Part shown: in pieces, positions 25,716-34,318 of the stretch
Numbering within the stretch: position 1 is the first letter of the stretch
Layout: each line of letters begins with the position of its first letter
Source: Micromonosporaceae bacterium KJ-029
Lineage (GTDB): Bacteria; Actinomycetota; Actinomycetes; Mycobacteriales; Micromonosporaceae
Length of the DNA stretch: 64,000 bases
Assembly: GCA_005402585.1 (NCBI GenBank)
Contig: BIFP01000035.1
Location: 1-64,000 of the forward strand
Direction: 5' to 3'
The notes under the pieces: model-generated
Told to the model about the DNA's origin: nothing
The model's input: the letters and a program-made list of their open reading frames with translations, nothing else
The model's database searches: none
Position numbers and translations under genes: made by a program

Positions 25716-26098
25716 CGGGCACCGTGCCAGAGGATGCCGGCCGCAGCCACCATGACAACGCTGACCAGCGCCGACAGGGTGCCGGCGACGATCGGGGAGG
25801 AAATCCAGCGCGCGAGCAGACCAGCGACCAGCAGCGTACTGAACAGCAGGCCAGCGAGAATCGGCGCACCGAAGATCAAGAGCAGGATGATCTCGTCTTG
25901 TGGCGTCAGGCAGCTGAACAGCACCGAGCAGTTCCGATCCGGTTCAGCCGGTATCCCTAACCTGCCGACGAAGACCGCAGCCGTTACGGTGACGTACCAC
26001 CCGAGCGCGACGAGGAGGCTGAGCCCGAACGACGCGAGGCGCGGCGCATTCACACCATCCATGCCAGGAACCTGCCACTGCTCCGGGGCCTGGCACAT
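25712..26098 (-). CDS. Small membrane protein, unknown, partner of next gene
   Basis: A 128-residue protein with three predicted helices (SFGLSLLVALGWYVTVTAAVFV, IILLLIFGAPILAGLLFSTLLVAGLLA and IVAGTLSALVSVVMVAAAGIL). The loop between helices 1 and 2 has two cysteines (DRNCSVLFSCLTP) that could form an extracellular disulfide. The downstream ATG at 26062 is an alternative start. Function unknown; the four-base overlap with the following gene suggests a joint membrane complex. Confidence 0.6.
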   Translation of the reverse strand: MCQAPEQWQVPGMDGVNAPRLASFGLSLLVALGWYVTVTAAVFVGRLGIPAEPDRNCSVLFSCLTPQDEIILLLIFGAPILAGLLFSTLLVAGLLARWISSPIVAGTLSALVSVVMVAAAGILWHGAR

Positions 26099-26305
26099 CC
26101 GCTCTCGTACTCATTTCTTACTCGCCACCTGAGACGGGCTCTTCATGCGGCGGGCGGGTGAAGACGAGCCGGTCGAGTACCGGCTCCGCCAGGGAGCCGT
26201 TGGCGCCCGGCATTTCGGCAAGAAAGTTCGGCGGAACCTGTCGAAAACCAGTGCCAACCGTTCGTCACACCGACGACGCAGTCCTCTCAACCACGAGGAG
26301 CAAAA

Positions 26306-26665
26306 ATGAAGTTCGCAATGCTGATCTTCGGCGACGACCACGAGTGGAGCACGCTGTCTCCGGCCGACGAGCAGGACCTGATGAAGCAGATCTACGGGTG
26401 GTACGAGCGGTGGCAGCCGACCGGCAAGATCGCCGACGGCGGCGTCGAGCTACAGCCCCGGGAAACGGCGAAGACCGTACGCGCTGGTGCGGACGGCCAG
26501 CCGATGATCATCGACGGGCCGTACCTGGAACTCAAGGAGGTCATCGGCGGGGTCGTCCTGCTGGAGTGCGACGACATTGACGAGGCCGGACGGATCGCGG
26601 CCACCTGGCCACTCGCTGCCGGGATGAGCGCGCTGGAGGTCCGTCCGGTGATGAGCCGCGAATAG
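26306..26665 (+). CDS. YCII/DGPF-domain protein
   Basis: A 119-residue protein of the YCII superfamily with the DGPF-like motif (MIIDGPYLELKEVIGGVVLLEC). It has a good ribosome site (GAGGAGC before ATG). DGPF proteins are genomic partners of ECF42 sigma factors. Here the sigma gene lies immediately downstream on the opposite strand, 21 bases stop to stop, instead of the usual same-strand order. Exact biochemical role unknown. Confidence 0.85.
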   Translation: MKFAMLIFGDDHEWSTLSPADEQDLMKQIYGWYERWQPTGKIADGGVELQPRETAKTVRAGADGQPMIIDGPYLELKEVIGGVVLLECDDIDEAGRIAATWPLAAGMSALEVRPVMSRE

Positions 26666-26686
26666 CGGTGACGCTGGGCGCCGGTG

Positions 26687-27895
26687 TCACGGCCGGCGCC
26701 TCAGCTCACCCACTCGACGCGACATCAGCTCCCGTTCGGCCGGGTTCGTCGCCAGTTCCAGAGCCCGTTCCGCCGCCGTCAGCGCCTCGGCCGGACGGTC
26801 GAGCGTGGCCAGCAGATCGGCCCGGGCGGCGTGCCACAGGTGGTAACCGGCAAGCCGGTCCCCGAGCGCGTCAACCTCGTCCAGCGCCGGAGCCGCGCCC
26901 ACCGCAAACCGCGTGGCCACTGCCCGGTTCAGCAGCACCACCGGCGACGGGTCCAACGCGTACAGCCGGTCGTAAAGCGCCCGCACGTCGGCCCAGTTGG
27001 TGGCCGCGTACGAGGCGGCCAGGGCGTGTAGCGCGGCGATGCCGGCCTGCAACTGGTACGGCCCGGGCCGGCCCTGACGCACCGCGGCCCGCAGCCGCAG
27101 CGCCGCCCGTTCGATCGCCGCCGTGTCCCACAGCCGCCGGTCCTGCTGGTCGAGCAGCACGATGCGGCCCCACGAGTCGAACCGCGCGTCGGCGCGGGCG
27201 TGGTGCAGTTCCAGTAACGCCGCCAGGCCGGCGGCCTCCGGCTCATGGGGCAGCAGCTCGGCGAGTTGGCACGCCAGCTCGACCCCTTCGCGGGCCAACT
27301 CGCGCCGCTGGGCGGACCGGCCACTGGACAGATACCCCTCGTTGAAGACGAGGTAGATCACCGCGAGCACCGCGGGTAGCCGGTCGACGTACTCGTGCGG
27401 CTGTGGCACCTCGAACCGGATGCCGCGCTGCCGCAGCTGGCGCTTGGCCCGGGAGAGCCGCTGCGCCATCGTCGGCAGCGGCACCAGGAACGCGGCGGCG
27501 ATCTCGGCCGTGCTCAGGCCGCTGGCGGCGTACAGCGTCAGCGCGACCCGGGCCGGCTCGGCGAGGTCCGGATGGCAACATCCGAAAATCGTGGCCAGCC
27601 GGTCGTCCACGCCCGGTTCCGGCGGCGCTTCCGCGGCCAGCTGTGCCACCTTCTCGCGACCGACGGCGTCGCGGCGTAGCCGGTCGAGGGCCTTGCGCCA
27701 GCCCGTGGTCACCAGCCAACCGGTGGGGCTGTCCGGCACACCCTCGTCGGGCCAGCGCTTGAGCGCCTCGGTCAGCGCGTCCGACAACGCTTCTTCGGCC
27801 CGGTCGAAGTCGCCGAGCCGCCGGCTGAGCGCGCCGAGCATGCCGGCCGCGTCCGTCCGCCAGATCCGGTCCAACAGTTCTGCCACGTCGCCCAC
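26687..27895 (-). CDS. ECF42-type RNA polymerase sigma factor
   Basis: A 402-residue protein: ECF sigma domains in the first 170 residues (region 2 around RLGDFDRAEEALSDALTEALKRWP, region 4 around GLSTAEIAAAFLVPLPTMAQRLSRAKRQLRQ) plus a long C-terminal helical domain of the DUF6596/TPR-like type (FNEGYLSSGRS, HHARADARFD, LDPSPVVLLNRAVA). The extension identifies the ECF42 group, which lacks a classical anti-sigma factor and is activated through its own C terminus. The GTG at 27895 gives the usual N terminus but has no strong ribosome site; starts at 27913 or 27997 are possible. Confidence 0.85.
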   Translation of the reverse strand: MGDVAELLDRIWRTDAAGMLGALSRRLGDFDRAEEALSDALTEALKRWPDEGVPDSPTGWLVTTGWRKALDRLRRDAVGREKVAQLAAEAPPEPGVDDRLATIFGCCHPDLAEPARVALTLYAASGLSTAEIAAAFLVPLPTMAQRLSRAKRQLRQRGIRFEVPQPHEYVDRLPAVLAVIYLVFNEGYLSSGRSAQRRELAREGVELACQLAELLPHEPEAAGLAALLELHHARADARFDSWGRIVLLDQQDRRLWDTAAIERAALRLRAAVRQGRPGPYQLQAGIAALHALAASYAATNWADVRALYDRLYALDPSPVVLLNRAVATRFAVGAAPALDEVDALGDRLAGYHLWHAARADLLATLDRPAEALTAAERALELATNPAERELMSRRVGELRRRP

Positions 27896-28053
27896 CGCAA
27901 CAGGGTGCAACACCCGCAGGAGCGAGGCGTCCTTCCCCGCCGGACGAGCGTCAAATGGAAAGGCCACTCCCCCTTCGACAGTGCGCCGATGGCTCAAACG
28001 CCGAGGGTACGGGCCACCAGGCCGAGCCTGCGGTCCTGCGCCTGCACGACGCC

Positions 28054-28347
28054 ATGCGCATGGCGACGTTCACGCACCGCCTGCCGGCGCTGGCCTCGTT
28101 CGGCTCGGGAGGCATGCGGCGGGTCGAGGAGGGCTGGGAGGCGGCGCTGGCCGCGGTCGAGCCGCCGGAGCTGCGTGGCCACCTGCGCCTGCACTGCCTG
28201 GAGCCGTTCTGGTCGCGGGACGCGGGCGCCTGCTACCTGGGCGCGAACGAGTGGCCGACCGGCACCTCGGCCCTCGACGGCCGACGCAAGCTGCTGGCGG
28301 GTTGGGAGTTCGGCGAGTCTCAGTCGGGGGTGGCCGTGGTCGCCTGA
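28054..28347 (+). CDS. Hypothetical protein, uncertain
   Basis: An open frame of 97 residues from the ATG at 28054, MATFTHRLPALASFGSGG and onwards, rich in Leu, Arg and Trp. Codon composition looks coding and the minus strand carries no better gene. No family is recognised and the ribosome site is weak. It could be a small real gene or the remains of a larger one. Confidence 0.35.
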   Translation: MRMATFTHRLPALASFGSGGMRRVEEGWEAALAAVEPPELRGHLRLHCLEPFWSRDAGACYLGANEWPTGTSALDGRRKLLAGWEFGESQSGVAVVA

Positions 28348-28439
28348 GGCGCCGCACTGGATGGATGCATCGGCGTACGGGATTGTCACGCGCACGCCGA
28401 GGGTTCCGGCGTCACGCCGCGTCATGTCATCCTGGCTGG

Positions 28440-29285
28440 ATGCGAGTCGCCTCGATTCACACGTACCCGGTGAAGGGGTGCCGCCGAATGGACCGCGACA
28501 CGGCGCGGGTCGAGCCGTGGGGCCTGGACGGCGACCGGCGCTGGCTGATCGTGGACGAACACGGGCTCGGCCTGACCCAGCGCCAGCACCGGGAACTCGT
28601 GACGATGCGGGCGGTGTCCCGGCCGGGCGGGCTGGTCCTGGACGCGCCGGGGCTGGCCCCGCTCGATCTGGCCGAACCGACTGGCGGCGAGGCGATCCAG
28701 GTCCGGGTGTACCGGGGAAGGGCGCCTTCGCCGGTACGCGCCGCCGGCCCAGAGGCGGACGACTGGCTCAACCGGCTGTTGGGCCGCGCCGCCCGGCTGG
28801 TCTGGCTCGGTGACCCCACCGGCAACCTCGTTCCCTGGCCGGTTCCGGCCGGCTCCGGCGCCGAGCTGAGCTTCGCCGACGGCAGTCCGCTGCTGCTGGC
28901 CAACACCGCGTCGCTGGACGCGTTCAACGACTGGCTCCTGGAGTCGGGCAGTACCGAGGGGCCGCTGCCCATGATCCAGTTCCGCCCCAACCTGGTGGTC
29001 AGCGGTGCCGCGCCGTGGGCCGAGGGCGAGTGGGTCGGCCGGCGGATCAGGATCGGCGGGGCCGTGTTCCACGGCACCAGCGAGTGTGGCCGCTGTCTGA
29101 TCGCGACGATCGACCAGGAGACCGGGGAGCGGGGGCGGGAGCCGCTGAGAATGCTCGCCACACGGCGGAACGCCGACCAGAAGCTCCTCTTCGGTCTCCA
29201 GATGACGGTGCGGGCCGAACCGGGCGTGCCTTTCCGCGAGGGTCGCGCGGTCAGCGTCGGTGACTCCGTGGAGGTGCTCGACTGA
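28440..29285 (+). CDS. MOSC-domain protein
   Basis: A 281-residue protein with an N-terminal MOSC beta-barrel (MRVASIHTYPVKGCRRMDRDTARVEPWGLDGDRRWLIVD) and a C-terminal MOSC core carrying the conserved cysteine (GTSECGRCLIATIDQETG). This two-part layout is found in YcbX/mARC-like molybdenum enzymes, which use molybdopterin to reduce N-hydroxylated bases, and in Moco sulfurase C termini. The extra CxxC is typical of YcbX relatives. Stands alone. Confidence 0.87.
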   Translation: MRVASIHTYPVKGCRRMDRDTARVEPWGLDGDRRWLIVDEHGLGLTQRQHRELVTMRAVSRPGGLVLDAPGLAPLDLAEPTGGEAIQVRVYRGRAPSPVRAAGPEADDWLNRLLGRAARLVWLGDPTGNLVPWPVPAGSGAELSFADGSPLLLANTASLDAFNDWLLESGSTEGPLPMIQFRPNLVVSGAAPWAEGEWVGRRIRIGGAVFHGTSECGRCLIATIDQETGERGREPLRMLATRRNADQKLLFGLQMTVRAEPGVPFREGRAVSVGDSVEVLD

Positions 29286-29424
29286 GCGGGACGGCCCGCT
29301 CGGACGTTGTCGCGCTTCTGCCGGTGGCGCGGCCACCGACACCGATGTCCGGCTACGCCGCGAACCGAAGTGGTCGCCGGCGAGGCTTGTCCCTCACGTG
29401 GCGTCATGCCACATAGTCGGTGGC

Positions 29425-30540
29425 GTGGCGGAGCACCTGACCGTGGGACATGTGGCCGAGTTGGCCGGCGTAACCGTCCGCACGCTGCATCACTATGACG
29501 AGATTGGCCTCCTGCAGCCGTCCACCCGGACCGCGGCCGGGTATCGGGCCTACTCGGCGGGCGATGTGGAGCGGCTGCGGGAGGTGCTCGCCTACCGGCG
29601 GCTGGGCTTCGGACTGCGCGAGATCGCGGATCTGGTTGACGACCCGGCCACCGACGCGGTCGCGCACCTGCGTCGGCTGCGCGGCCTGCTGCTGGAACAG
29701 CGCGACCGCGCTGCTGCCATGGTGACGGCCATCGACCGGGAACTGGAGGCACGCGCAATGGGGATCAGGACGACTCCAGAGGAACAATTGAAAGTGTTCG
29801 GCGCGCAGTTGTACGACGCCATCGGATCCGCGTACCCAGCGACGCGGCGCACCGAGCCACGGATCGCGGCGCGCATCTGGGATGCGCTGGGGGACGCGCG
29901 AACGGTACTGAACGTCGGGGCTGGCACCGGCTCCTACGAACCCCCCGACCGCGACGTCACGGCGGTGGAACCGTCGGCGGTCATGCGGGCGCAGCGTCCT
30001 GCGGGCGCGGCGCCGTGTGTGGCCGCCGCTGCGGGGAGCCTGCCGTTCGAGGACCGGTCCTTCGACGCCGCGATGGCGGTCAGCACCCTTCATCACTGGC
30101 CAGACCCGGTCGCCGGGCTGCGTGAGATGCGGCGGGTGGCCCGCCGCGTGGTGGTGTTGACGTACGACGCCGACGGCACAGGCTGGCGTCAGCGGTTCTG
30201 GCTCACCCGCGACTACCTCCCTGAGTTCGCTGACCTTCTCGTCGGCTGGCCTTCAGTGGCCGACCTGACCGGCGCGATCGGGGGACGCGCGGAGCCGGTG
30301 CCCGTCCCGTGGGACTGCGCTGACGGCTTCTTCGAGGCATACTGGCGCCGGCCCGAGGCGTACCTGGACGAACATGTGCGCCGAGCGGTATCGGTATGGA
30401 CCAGAGTGGGGCCGGAGGCCGAGAAGCGGGCAGTAGGCGCACTCCACGACGACCTTTCCTCAGGCCGGTGGGCCGAGCGCAACCACGAGCTCGTCGCGCT
30501 CGACGCGGCAGAACTCGGCCTCCGGCTGCTCGTGGCCTGA
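29425..30540 (+). CDS. MerR regulator fused to SAM methyltransferase
   Basis: One uninterrupted 371-residue frame. Residues 1-110 are a MerR winged helix and dimerisation coil (VGHVAELAGVTVRTLHHYDEIGLLQPS, AYRRLGFGLREIADLVDD). From about 130 to 260 lies a class I methyltransferase core (TVLNVGAGTGSYEPPDRDVTAVEPS as the SAM loop, FDAAMAVSTLHHWPDPVAGLREM). Standalone relatives of the second part begin at YDAIGSAYPATRR, so the join is at about residue 120. The MerR part has replaced an effector domain with an enzyme; it may sense SAM or a methylation substrate. The GTG start has a weak ribosome site. Confidence 0.85.
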   Translation: MAEHLTVGHVAELAGVTVRTLHHYDEIGLLQPSTRTAAGYRAYSAGDVERLREVLAYRRLGFGLREIADLVDDPATDAVAHLRRLRGLLLEQRDRAAAMVTAIDRELEARAMGIRTTPEEQLKVFGAQLYDAIGSAYPATRRTEPRIAARIWDALGDARTVLNVGAGTGSYEPPDRDVTAVEPSAVMRAQRPAGAAPCVAAAAGSLPFEDRSFDAAMAVSTLHHWPDPVAGLREMRRVARRVVVLTYDADGTGWRQRFWLTRDYLPEFADLLVGWPSVADLTGAIGGRAEPVPVPWDCADGFFEAYWRRPEAYLDEHVRRAVSVWTRVGPEAEKRAVGALHDDLSSGRWAERNHELVALDAAELGLRLLVA

Positions 30541-30569
30541 ACCCCGTGCGCAACGCCGCCAGGAGTTGA

Positions 30570-31595
30570 TCATCGGGAGTAGCGTTCGGCGATCGTGGCG
30601 AAGGCGGCCTTGGGTTCCCAGGGCAGGTCGGGGTAGGTGTCGCCGTTGCGGCCGTCGAGGACCTTGACGATTCCGAGGCTGGCGAGGTCGAGGTCGTCGC
30701 GGGGGTCGCCGTCGGGGCGGTGGGGCAGGTTGTGGAGCGCGAAGAGGTGTACGAAGGCACTGTCGACGCCCTCGCTGTCGAAGATGTCGAGCAGTTCGCC
30801 GAGGTATGTTGCCTGGCCGGCCTCGTCGCGCTGGTACCGCCCGTTCAGCCGTAGTGGTTCGCCGGTGGTCTCGTCGTATTCGAGGATCTCCATGCTGCGG
30901 GGTGCGACATCACCGGCACCCCGCCAGGTTGCGGTGCCGAAGCCGGTGATGGCGACGGGTTTGGGTTGTGCGACGAGACTGCGTACGCCGTCTCGGAACT
31001 GGTCGGCGACCTCCGCGGATCGGATGAGTTCGAGGGTCACGAAGTCGAACTGGTTCCAGTCGACGCCCTCGAACGGGATGGCGGCGTAGGTGATCTTTCC
31101 GCGGAAGCGTTCGCGGATCGCTGCCACGGCGGTGTGGAGGAAGTGGTTGAGACGGGAGCGGACTTCGGCGATTCGTTCGGCTTGGGCACCCAGGTCGGCC
31201 AGCAGCCGACCGAGTCGTTCGTCGAGCCGGTCGCCGTCGATGAACCCCCGGTTCATGATGCTCAGCTCGACGCCGGCGACGAACACGATCTCGGCTCCGT
31301 CGGCACGGAGTTGCTCGGCCCGTTCGGCGCAGTCGAGGAGCAGCGTGAGGATCTGATCGGTCGACAGGTCCAGCGGGTAGGGCGAGAACCAGACCTCCAG
31401 TCCAAGCTCGGCGGCGGCGCGGGCGGCGAGTTCCAGGCGCTGCGGGTCGCCGCCGACGATCTGGACGGCGGTGCAGTGCAGATCGTCGCGGATGATGGTC
31501 AGCTCGCGCCGGACCAGCTCGGGGTCGTAGCGCTCCACCGAGTTGTGGCCATCGCGGACGAAGCCGGTGTCGTAGGTCATGCCTTTGGCTCGCAT
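30570..31595 (-). CDS. TIM-barrel protein, glycosidase-like, function unknown
   Basis: A 341-residue protein with alternating strand/helix blocks suggesting a TIM barrel similar to glycoside hydrolases (AVQIVGGDPQRLELAARAAAELGLEVWFSPYPLD, AEIVFVAGVELSIMNRGFIDGD, KITYAAIPFEGVDWNQFDFVTLE, KPVAITGFGTATWRGAGD). Acidic residues at strand ends could be catalytic, but no catalytic pair can be named. Related proteins are sometimes annotated as abortive-infection proteins; I cannot confirm that. The ATG at 31595 has a perfect GGAAGGAA ribosome site. It is divergent from a TetR regulator across a 28-bp palindrome, so it is very likely repressed by it. Confidence 0.7.
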   Translation of the reverse strand: MRAKGMTYDTGFVRDGHNSVERYDPELVRRELTIIRDDLHCTAVQIVGGDPQRLELAARAAAELGLEVWFSPYPLDLSTDQILTLLLDCAERAEQLRADGAEIVFVAGVELSIMNRGFIDGDRLDERLGRLLADLGAQAERIAEVRSRLNHFLHTAVAAIRERFRGKITYAAIPFEGVDWNQFDFVTLELIRSAEVADQFRDGVRSLVAQPKPVAITGFGTATWRGAGDVAPRSMEILEYDETTGEPLRLNGRYQRDEAGQATYLGELLDIFDSEGVDSAFVHLFALHNLPHRPDGDPRDDLDLASLGIVKVLDGRNGDTYPDLPWEPKAAFATIAERYSR

Positions 31596-31657
31596 GTGCG
31601 TTCCTTCCGGTCGGGTGCGGTCCGGGGAGTGTGTTCGCGGCGACGCTATCAAATTTT

Positions 31658-31685
31658 TGCGCGCACGCAAGTTTTCGTGCGCGCA
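31658..31685. promoter_or_regulatory. 28-bp palindromic TetR operator
   Basis: TGCGCGCACG and CGTGCGCGCA arms match perfectly across eight bases (CAAGTTTT). The site lies 62 bases before the TIM-barrel gene and 22 bases before the TetR gene, so one bound dimer pair could shut both promoters. Confidence 0.75.
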
Positions 31686-31707
31686 TACTTTGTGTCATGA
31701 TGGGGGC

Positions 31708-32340
31708 GTGACAACAGGTCGACCCAACTTGCGCGAACGGAAGAAGCAGGCCACCAGGGAGGCGCTTCGGACAGCGGCACTGCGCCTCGCGCTGGAGCGC
31801 GGGCCGGAGAACGTCCGTGTCGACGACATCGCCGAGGCCGCAGGTGTGTCGCCGAGGACGTACAACAACTACTTCTCAAGCCGCGAGGAGGCAATCATCG
31901 CGGCGGTCACCGCGGAGCGTGGGTCACGAGTCGCCGCAGCCGTGGCAGCCCGTTCCGCCGAGGTCAGCCTCGCCGACGCCGTCATCGACGCCGTGGTGGA
32001 GCTGTACACCGATTCGGGTGATCATCCGCCGGACGCGTTGCTGATGATCACGACCAGCCCCGCTCTACGCGCCTGCTACGTCGACACCGTCACCACGATC
32101 GAGGGGCCGATCGCCGAAGCCATCGTCGAACGCCGCCCGAGCATGGATCACCTGACTGCCAAGGTGCTGTCCGCCAGCGTCGGCGCGGCTGCCAAGGTCG
32201 CGCTTCGGCAGTGGTTGCAGTCCGCGAGCGTGACCCCGTCGATGAGTGGTTTCGTCGTGCCGTCCGGGTCGCTGCCGGACCTCGTTCGGACCACATTGAT
32301 GCCGCTCGCACCGGCGCTCGACGCAGCTGCGACCCACTGA
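31708..32340 (+). CDS. TetR-family transcriptional regulator
   Basis: A 210-residue repressor (GTG start). The N-terminal helix-turn-helix is NLRERKKQATREALRTAALRLALERG followed by VRVDDIAEAAGVSPRTYNNYFSSREEAIIAAV. The C-terminal ligand domain is helical without a recognisable subfamily. It sits next to the 28-bp palindrome shared with the divergent TIM-barrel gene and probably represses both. Confidence 0.9.
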   Translation: MTTGRPNLRERKKQATREALRTAALRLALERGPENVRVDDIAEAAGVSPRTYNNYFSSREEAIIAAVTAERGSRVAAAVAARSAEVSLADAVIDAVVELYTDSGDHPPDALLMITTSPALRACYVDTVTTIEGPIAEAIVERRPSMDHLTAKVLSASVGAAAKVALRQWLQSASVTPSMSGFVVPSGSLPDLVRTTLMPLAPALDAAATH

Positions 32341-32364
32341 GTCGGACCCCGGGCGGGCAGTGGG

Positions 32365-33183
32365 TCAGGAGGCTGCGGCGGGCTTTCTGGTGGGATCGGC
32401 CGAAGTGGCGCCATGTGCGGGGCGGCGGGTCAGGACCTGGGGGCCGGAAGCCGTGATGGCGACCGTGTGTTCGGAGTGGGCGGTGCGGGAGCCGTCGGCG
32501 GAGCGGATCGTCCAGCCGTCATTGTCGAACTTGATTTTGTCGGTGGAACGGCAGAACCAGGGCTCGATGGCGATGGTGAGGCCGGGTTCGAGTTTCATGC
32601 CACGGCGGGCACGGCCGTTGTTGGAGACGTGTGGGGCCTCGTGCATGGTGCGGCCGATGCCGTGGCCGCCGAACTCGGCGTTGACGCCGTAGCCGTAGGA
32701 GCGGGCGACCTCGCCGATCGCGGCGGAGATGTCGCCGAGGCGACCGCCGGGCTGGGCGGCGGTGATGGCGGCCTCCAGCGCCACCTCGGTGGCTTCGATC
32801 AGCTTCAGGTCGGCCGGGTCGGGGGTGCCGACGACGACGGAGAGCGCGGAGTCGGCGACCCAGCCGTCGATGCCGACCGCCATGTCGATGCTGAGCAGGT
32901 CACCGTCCCGCAGAACATAGTCGTGCGGCAGGCCGTGCAGCACCGCGTCGTTGACCGACAGGCACAGTACGTTGCGGAACGGGCCACGGCCGAACGATGG
33001 GGCGTAGTCCCAGTAGCAGGATTCGGCGCCGCGTTCGGAGATCCGGCGGCGGGCGTGGTGTTCGAGGTCCATCAGGTTGACGCCGACTGCGGCGACACCG
33101 CTCAGCTCGGCGAGCAGTTCGCCGACGAACTGGCCGGTCACCGCCATCCGGCCGATCTCCTCGGCGGACTTGAGCTCGATCAC
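32365..33183 (-). CDS. map: Type I methionine aminopeptidase
   Basis: A 272-residue pita-bread metallopeptidase (GTG start). Metal-site regions are visible: LHGLPHDYVL (His), SIDMAVGIDGWVADSALSVVVG (two Asp), GGHGIGRTMHEAPHV (His) and IEPWF (Glu), plus the last Glu in AHSEHTVAI. It removes N-terminal methionine from new proteins. Actinobacteria usually carry an essential copy in the secY region; this one, with its own XRE regulator on the opposite strand, is an accessory paralogue. The substitution IEPWFCRSTDKIKFDNDGWTIRS is typical of this accessory group. Confidence 0.9.
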   Translation of the reverse strand: MIELKSAEEIGRMAVTGQFVGELLAELSGVAAVGVNLMDLEHHARRRISERGAESCYWDYAPSFGRGPFRNVLCLSVNDAVLHGLPHDYVLRDGDLLSIDMAVGIDGWVADSALSVVVGTPDPADLKLIEATEVALEAAITAAQPGGRLGDISAAIGEVARSYGYGVNAEFGGHGIGRTMHEAPHVSNNGRARRGMKLEPGLTIAIEPWFCRSTDKIKFDNDGWTIRSADGSRTAHSEHTVAITASGPQVLTRRPAHGATSADPTRKPAAAS

Positions 33184-33206
33184 GACAGCCTCCCTCTCCG
33201 TGGTGC

Positions 33207-33220
33207 GGTATTTTTATACC
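33207..33220. promoter_or_regulatory. 14-bp palindrome between map and XRE genes
   Basis: GGTAT-TTTT-ATACC is a perfect AT-rich dyad in the 75-base gap between the divergent starts. It is a good candidate for the operator of the XRE protein and may overlap both -10 regions. Confidence 0.6.
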
Positions 33221-33258
33221 ACGGCGGTTCGGGGGCTCCGGAGGGATATCCTGCTGGC

Positions 33259-33525
33259 ATGGTTCGCCAACCACTCACCGCCGAACAGATCGCAGCAGGC
33301 CAGCGCCTCGGAGCCGCCCTCCGGGCCGCGCGGGCCGGCCGCAGCCTCGTCGAGGTGGCGCTGGCGGCCGGCATCTCCCCCGAGACGCTGCGCAAGATCG
33401 AGGCGGGCCGCCTACCCGCACCGGCGTTCGGCACCGTGGTCTGCCTGAGCCAGGCCCTCGACGTCCCCCTCAGCGACCTGGCCGATGTCTGGCTGGCCGA
33501 CATGGCCATCCGCCAGGCGTCCTAG
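33259..33525 (+). CDS. Small XRE helix-turn-helix regulator
   Basis: An 88-residue single-domain DNA-binding protein. The helix-turn-helix is LGAALRAARAGRSLVEVALAAGISPETLRKIEAGRLPAPAFGTVVCLSQAL. It is divergent from map, a repeated pairing in actinobacteria, and has the palindrome at 33207-33220 between them. Probably a local repressor. Confidence 0.88.
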   Translation: MVRQPLTAEQIAAGQRLGAALRAARAGRSLVEVALAAGISPETLRKIEAGRLPAPAFGTVVCLSQALDVPLSDLADVWLADMAIRQAS

Positions 33526-33579
33526 AGACCAGCCGCGCTGACGCTGGTCTCACTCGGGGAGAAGACCGGCGACGTGGTG

Positions 33580-34242
33580 TCACCGGCGACGCGGCGTGAC
33601 CAGACCCGACTCGTACGCCCAGACGACCAGTTGGGCGCGGTCGCGGCAGTGCAGCTTCGTCATCGCCCGGTTGACGTGGGTCTTGGCGGTCAACGGACTG
33701 ATCATCATGCGCTCGGCGATCTCGTCGTTGCCCAACCCCCGGGCGACGAGTTCGACGATCTCCTGCTCGCGGGCGGTCAGCACATGGCGTCCGGCCGCCG
33801 GATCGGCCGGCGGTGGCCCGGCGACGAACTCACCGATGAGCGCACGCGTGACCGCCGGGGCGAGCAGCGCGTCGCCGCGAGCGACGATGGCCACGGCCTG
33901 CAGCAGGTCGGCCGGATCGGCGTCCTTGAGGAGGAAGCCGCTGGCGCCCGCGCGTAACGCGGCGAAGACGTACGAGTCGAGCCCGTAGTTGGTGAGGATG
34001 AGGACGCGGACTCCAGCGAGGTTGCCATCGACGGCGATGCGTCGGGTGGCTTCGATGCCGTCGAGTCCCGGCATCTGCACGTCCATCAACACGACGTCCG
34101 GCCGCAGGCGTCGCGCCAGCTTCACGGCGGAAGCGCCGTCAGCGGCCTCGCCAACGACCTCCAGGTCGTCCTCCGCGTCCAGCAGTGCCCGGAATCCGGC
34201 CCGCATCAGAGCCTGGTCGTCGGCGAGCAGGACCCGGATCAT
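33580..34242 (-). CDS. NarL/FixJ-family response regulator
   Basis: A 220-residue regulator with an N-terminal receiver domain (IRVLLADDQALMRAGFRALL, phospho-acceptor Asp54 in VVLMDVQMPGLDG, switch Thr in VLILTNYG) and a C-terminal LuxR-type helix-turn-helix (LTAREQEIVELVARGLGNDEIAERMMISPLTAKTHVNRAMTKL). The ATG at 34242 was chosen over upstream in-frame starts because the receiver begins there. It follows the histidine kinase gene by 76 bases on the same strand and is its partner. Possible targets are the divergent CMD/DUF6220/oxidase operon. Confidence 0.92.
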   Translation of the reverse strand: MIRVLLADDQALMRAGFRALLDAEDDLEVVGEAADGASAVKLARRLRPDVVLMDVQMPGLDGIEATRRIAVDGNLAGVRVLILTNYGLDSYVFAALRAGASGFLLKDADPADLLQAVAIVARGDALLAPAVTRALIGEFVAGPPPADPAAGRHVLTAREQEIVELVARGLGNDEIAERMMISPLTAKTHVNRAMTKLHCRDRAQLVVWAYESGLVTPRRR

Positions 34243-34318
34243 GCCGGCTCCCCCGTCCGGCCGGCGCCGCCACGGTCCATGGCGGACTGAGCTGGGTGGA
34301 CCCGACGCGAGCGCTCGG

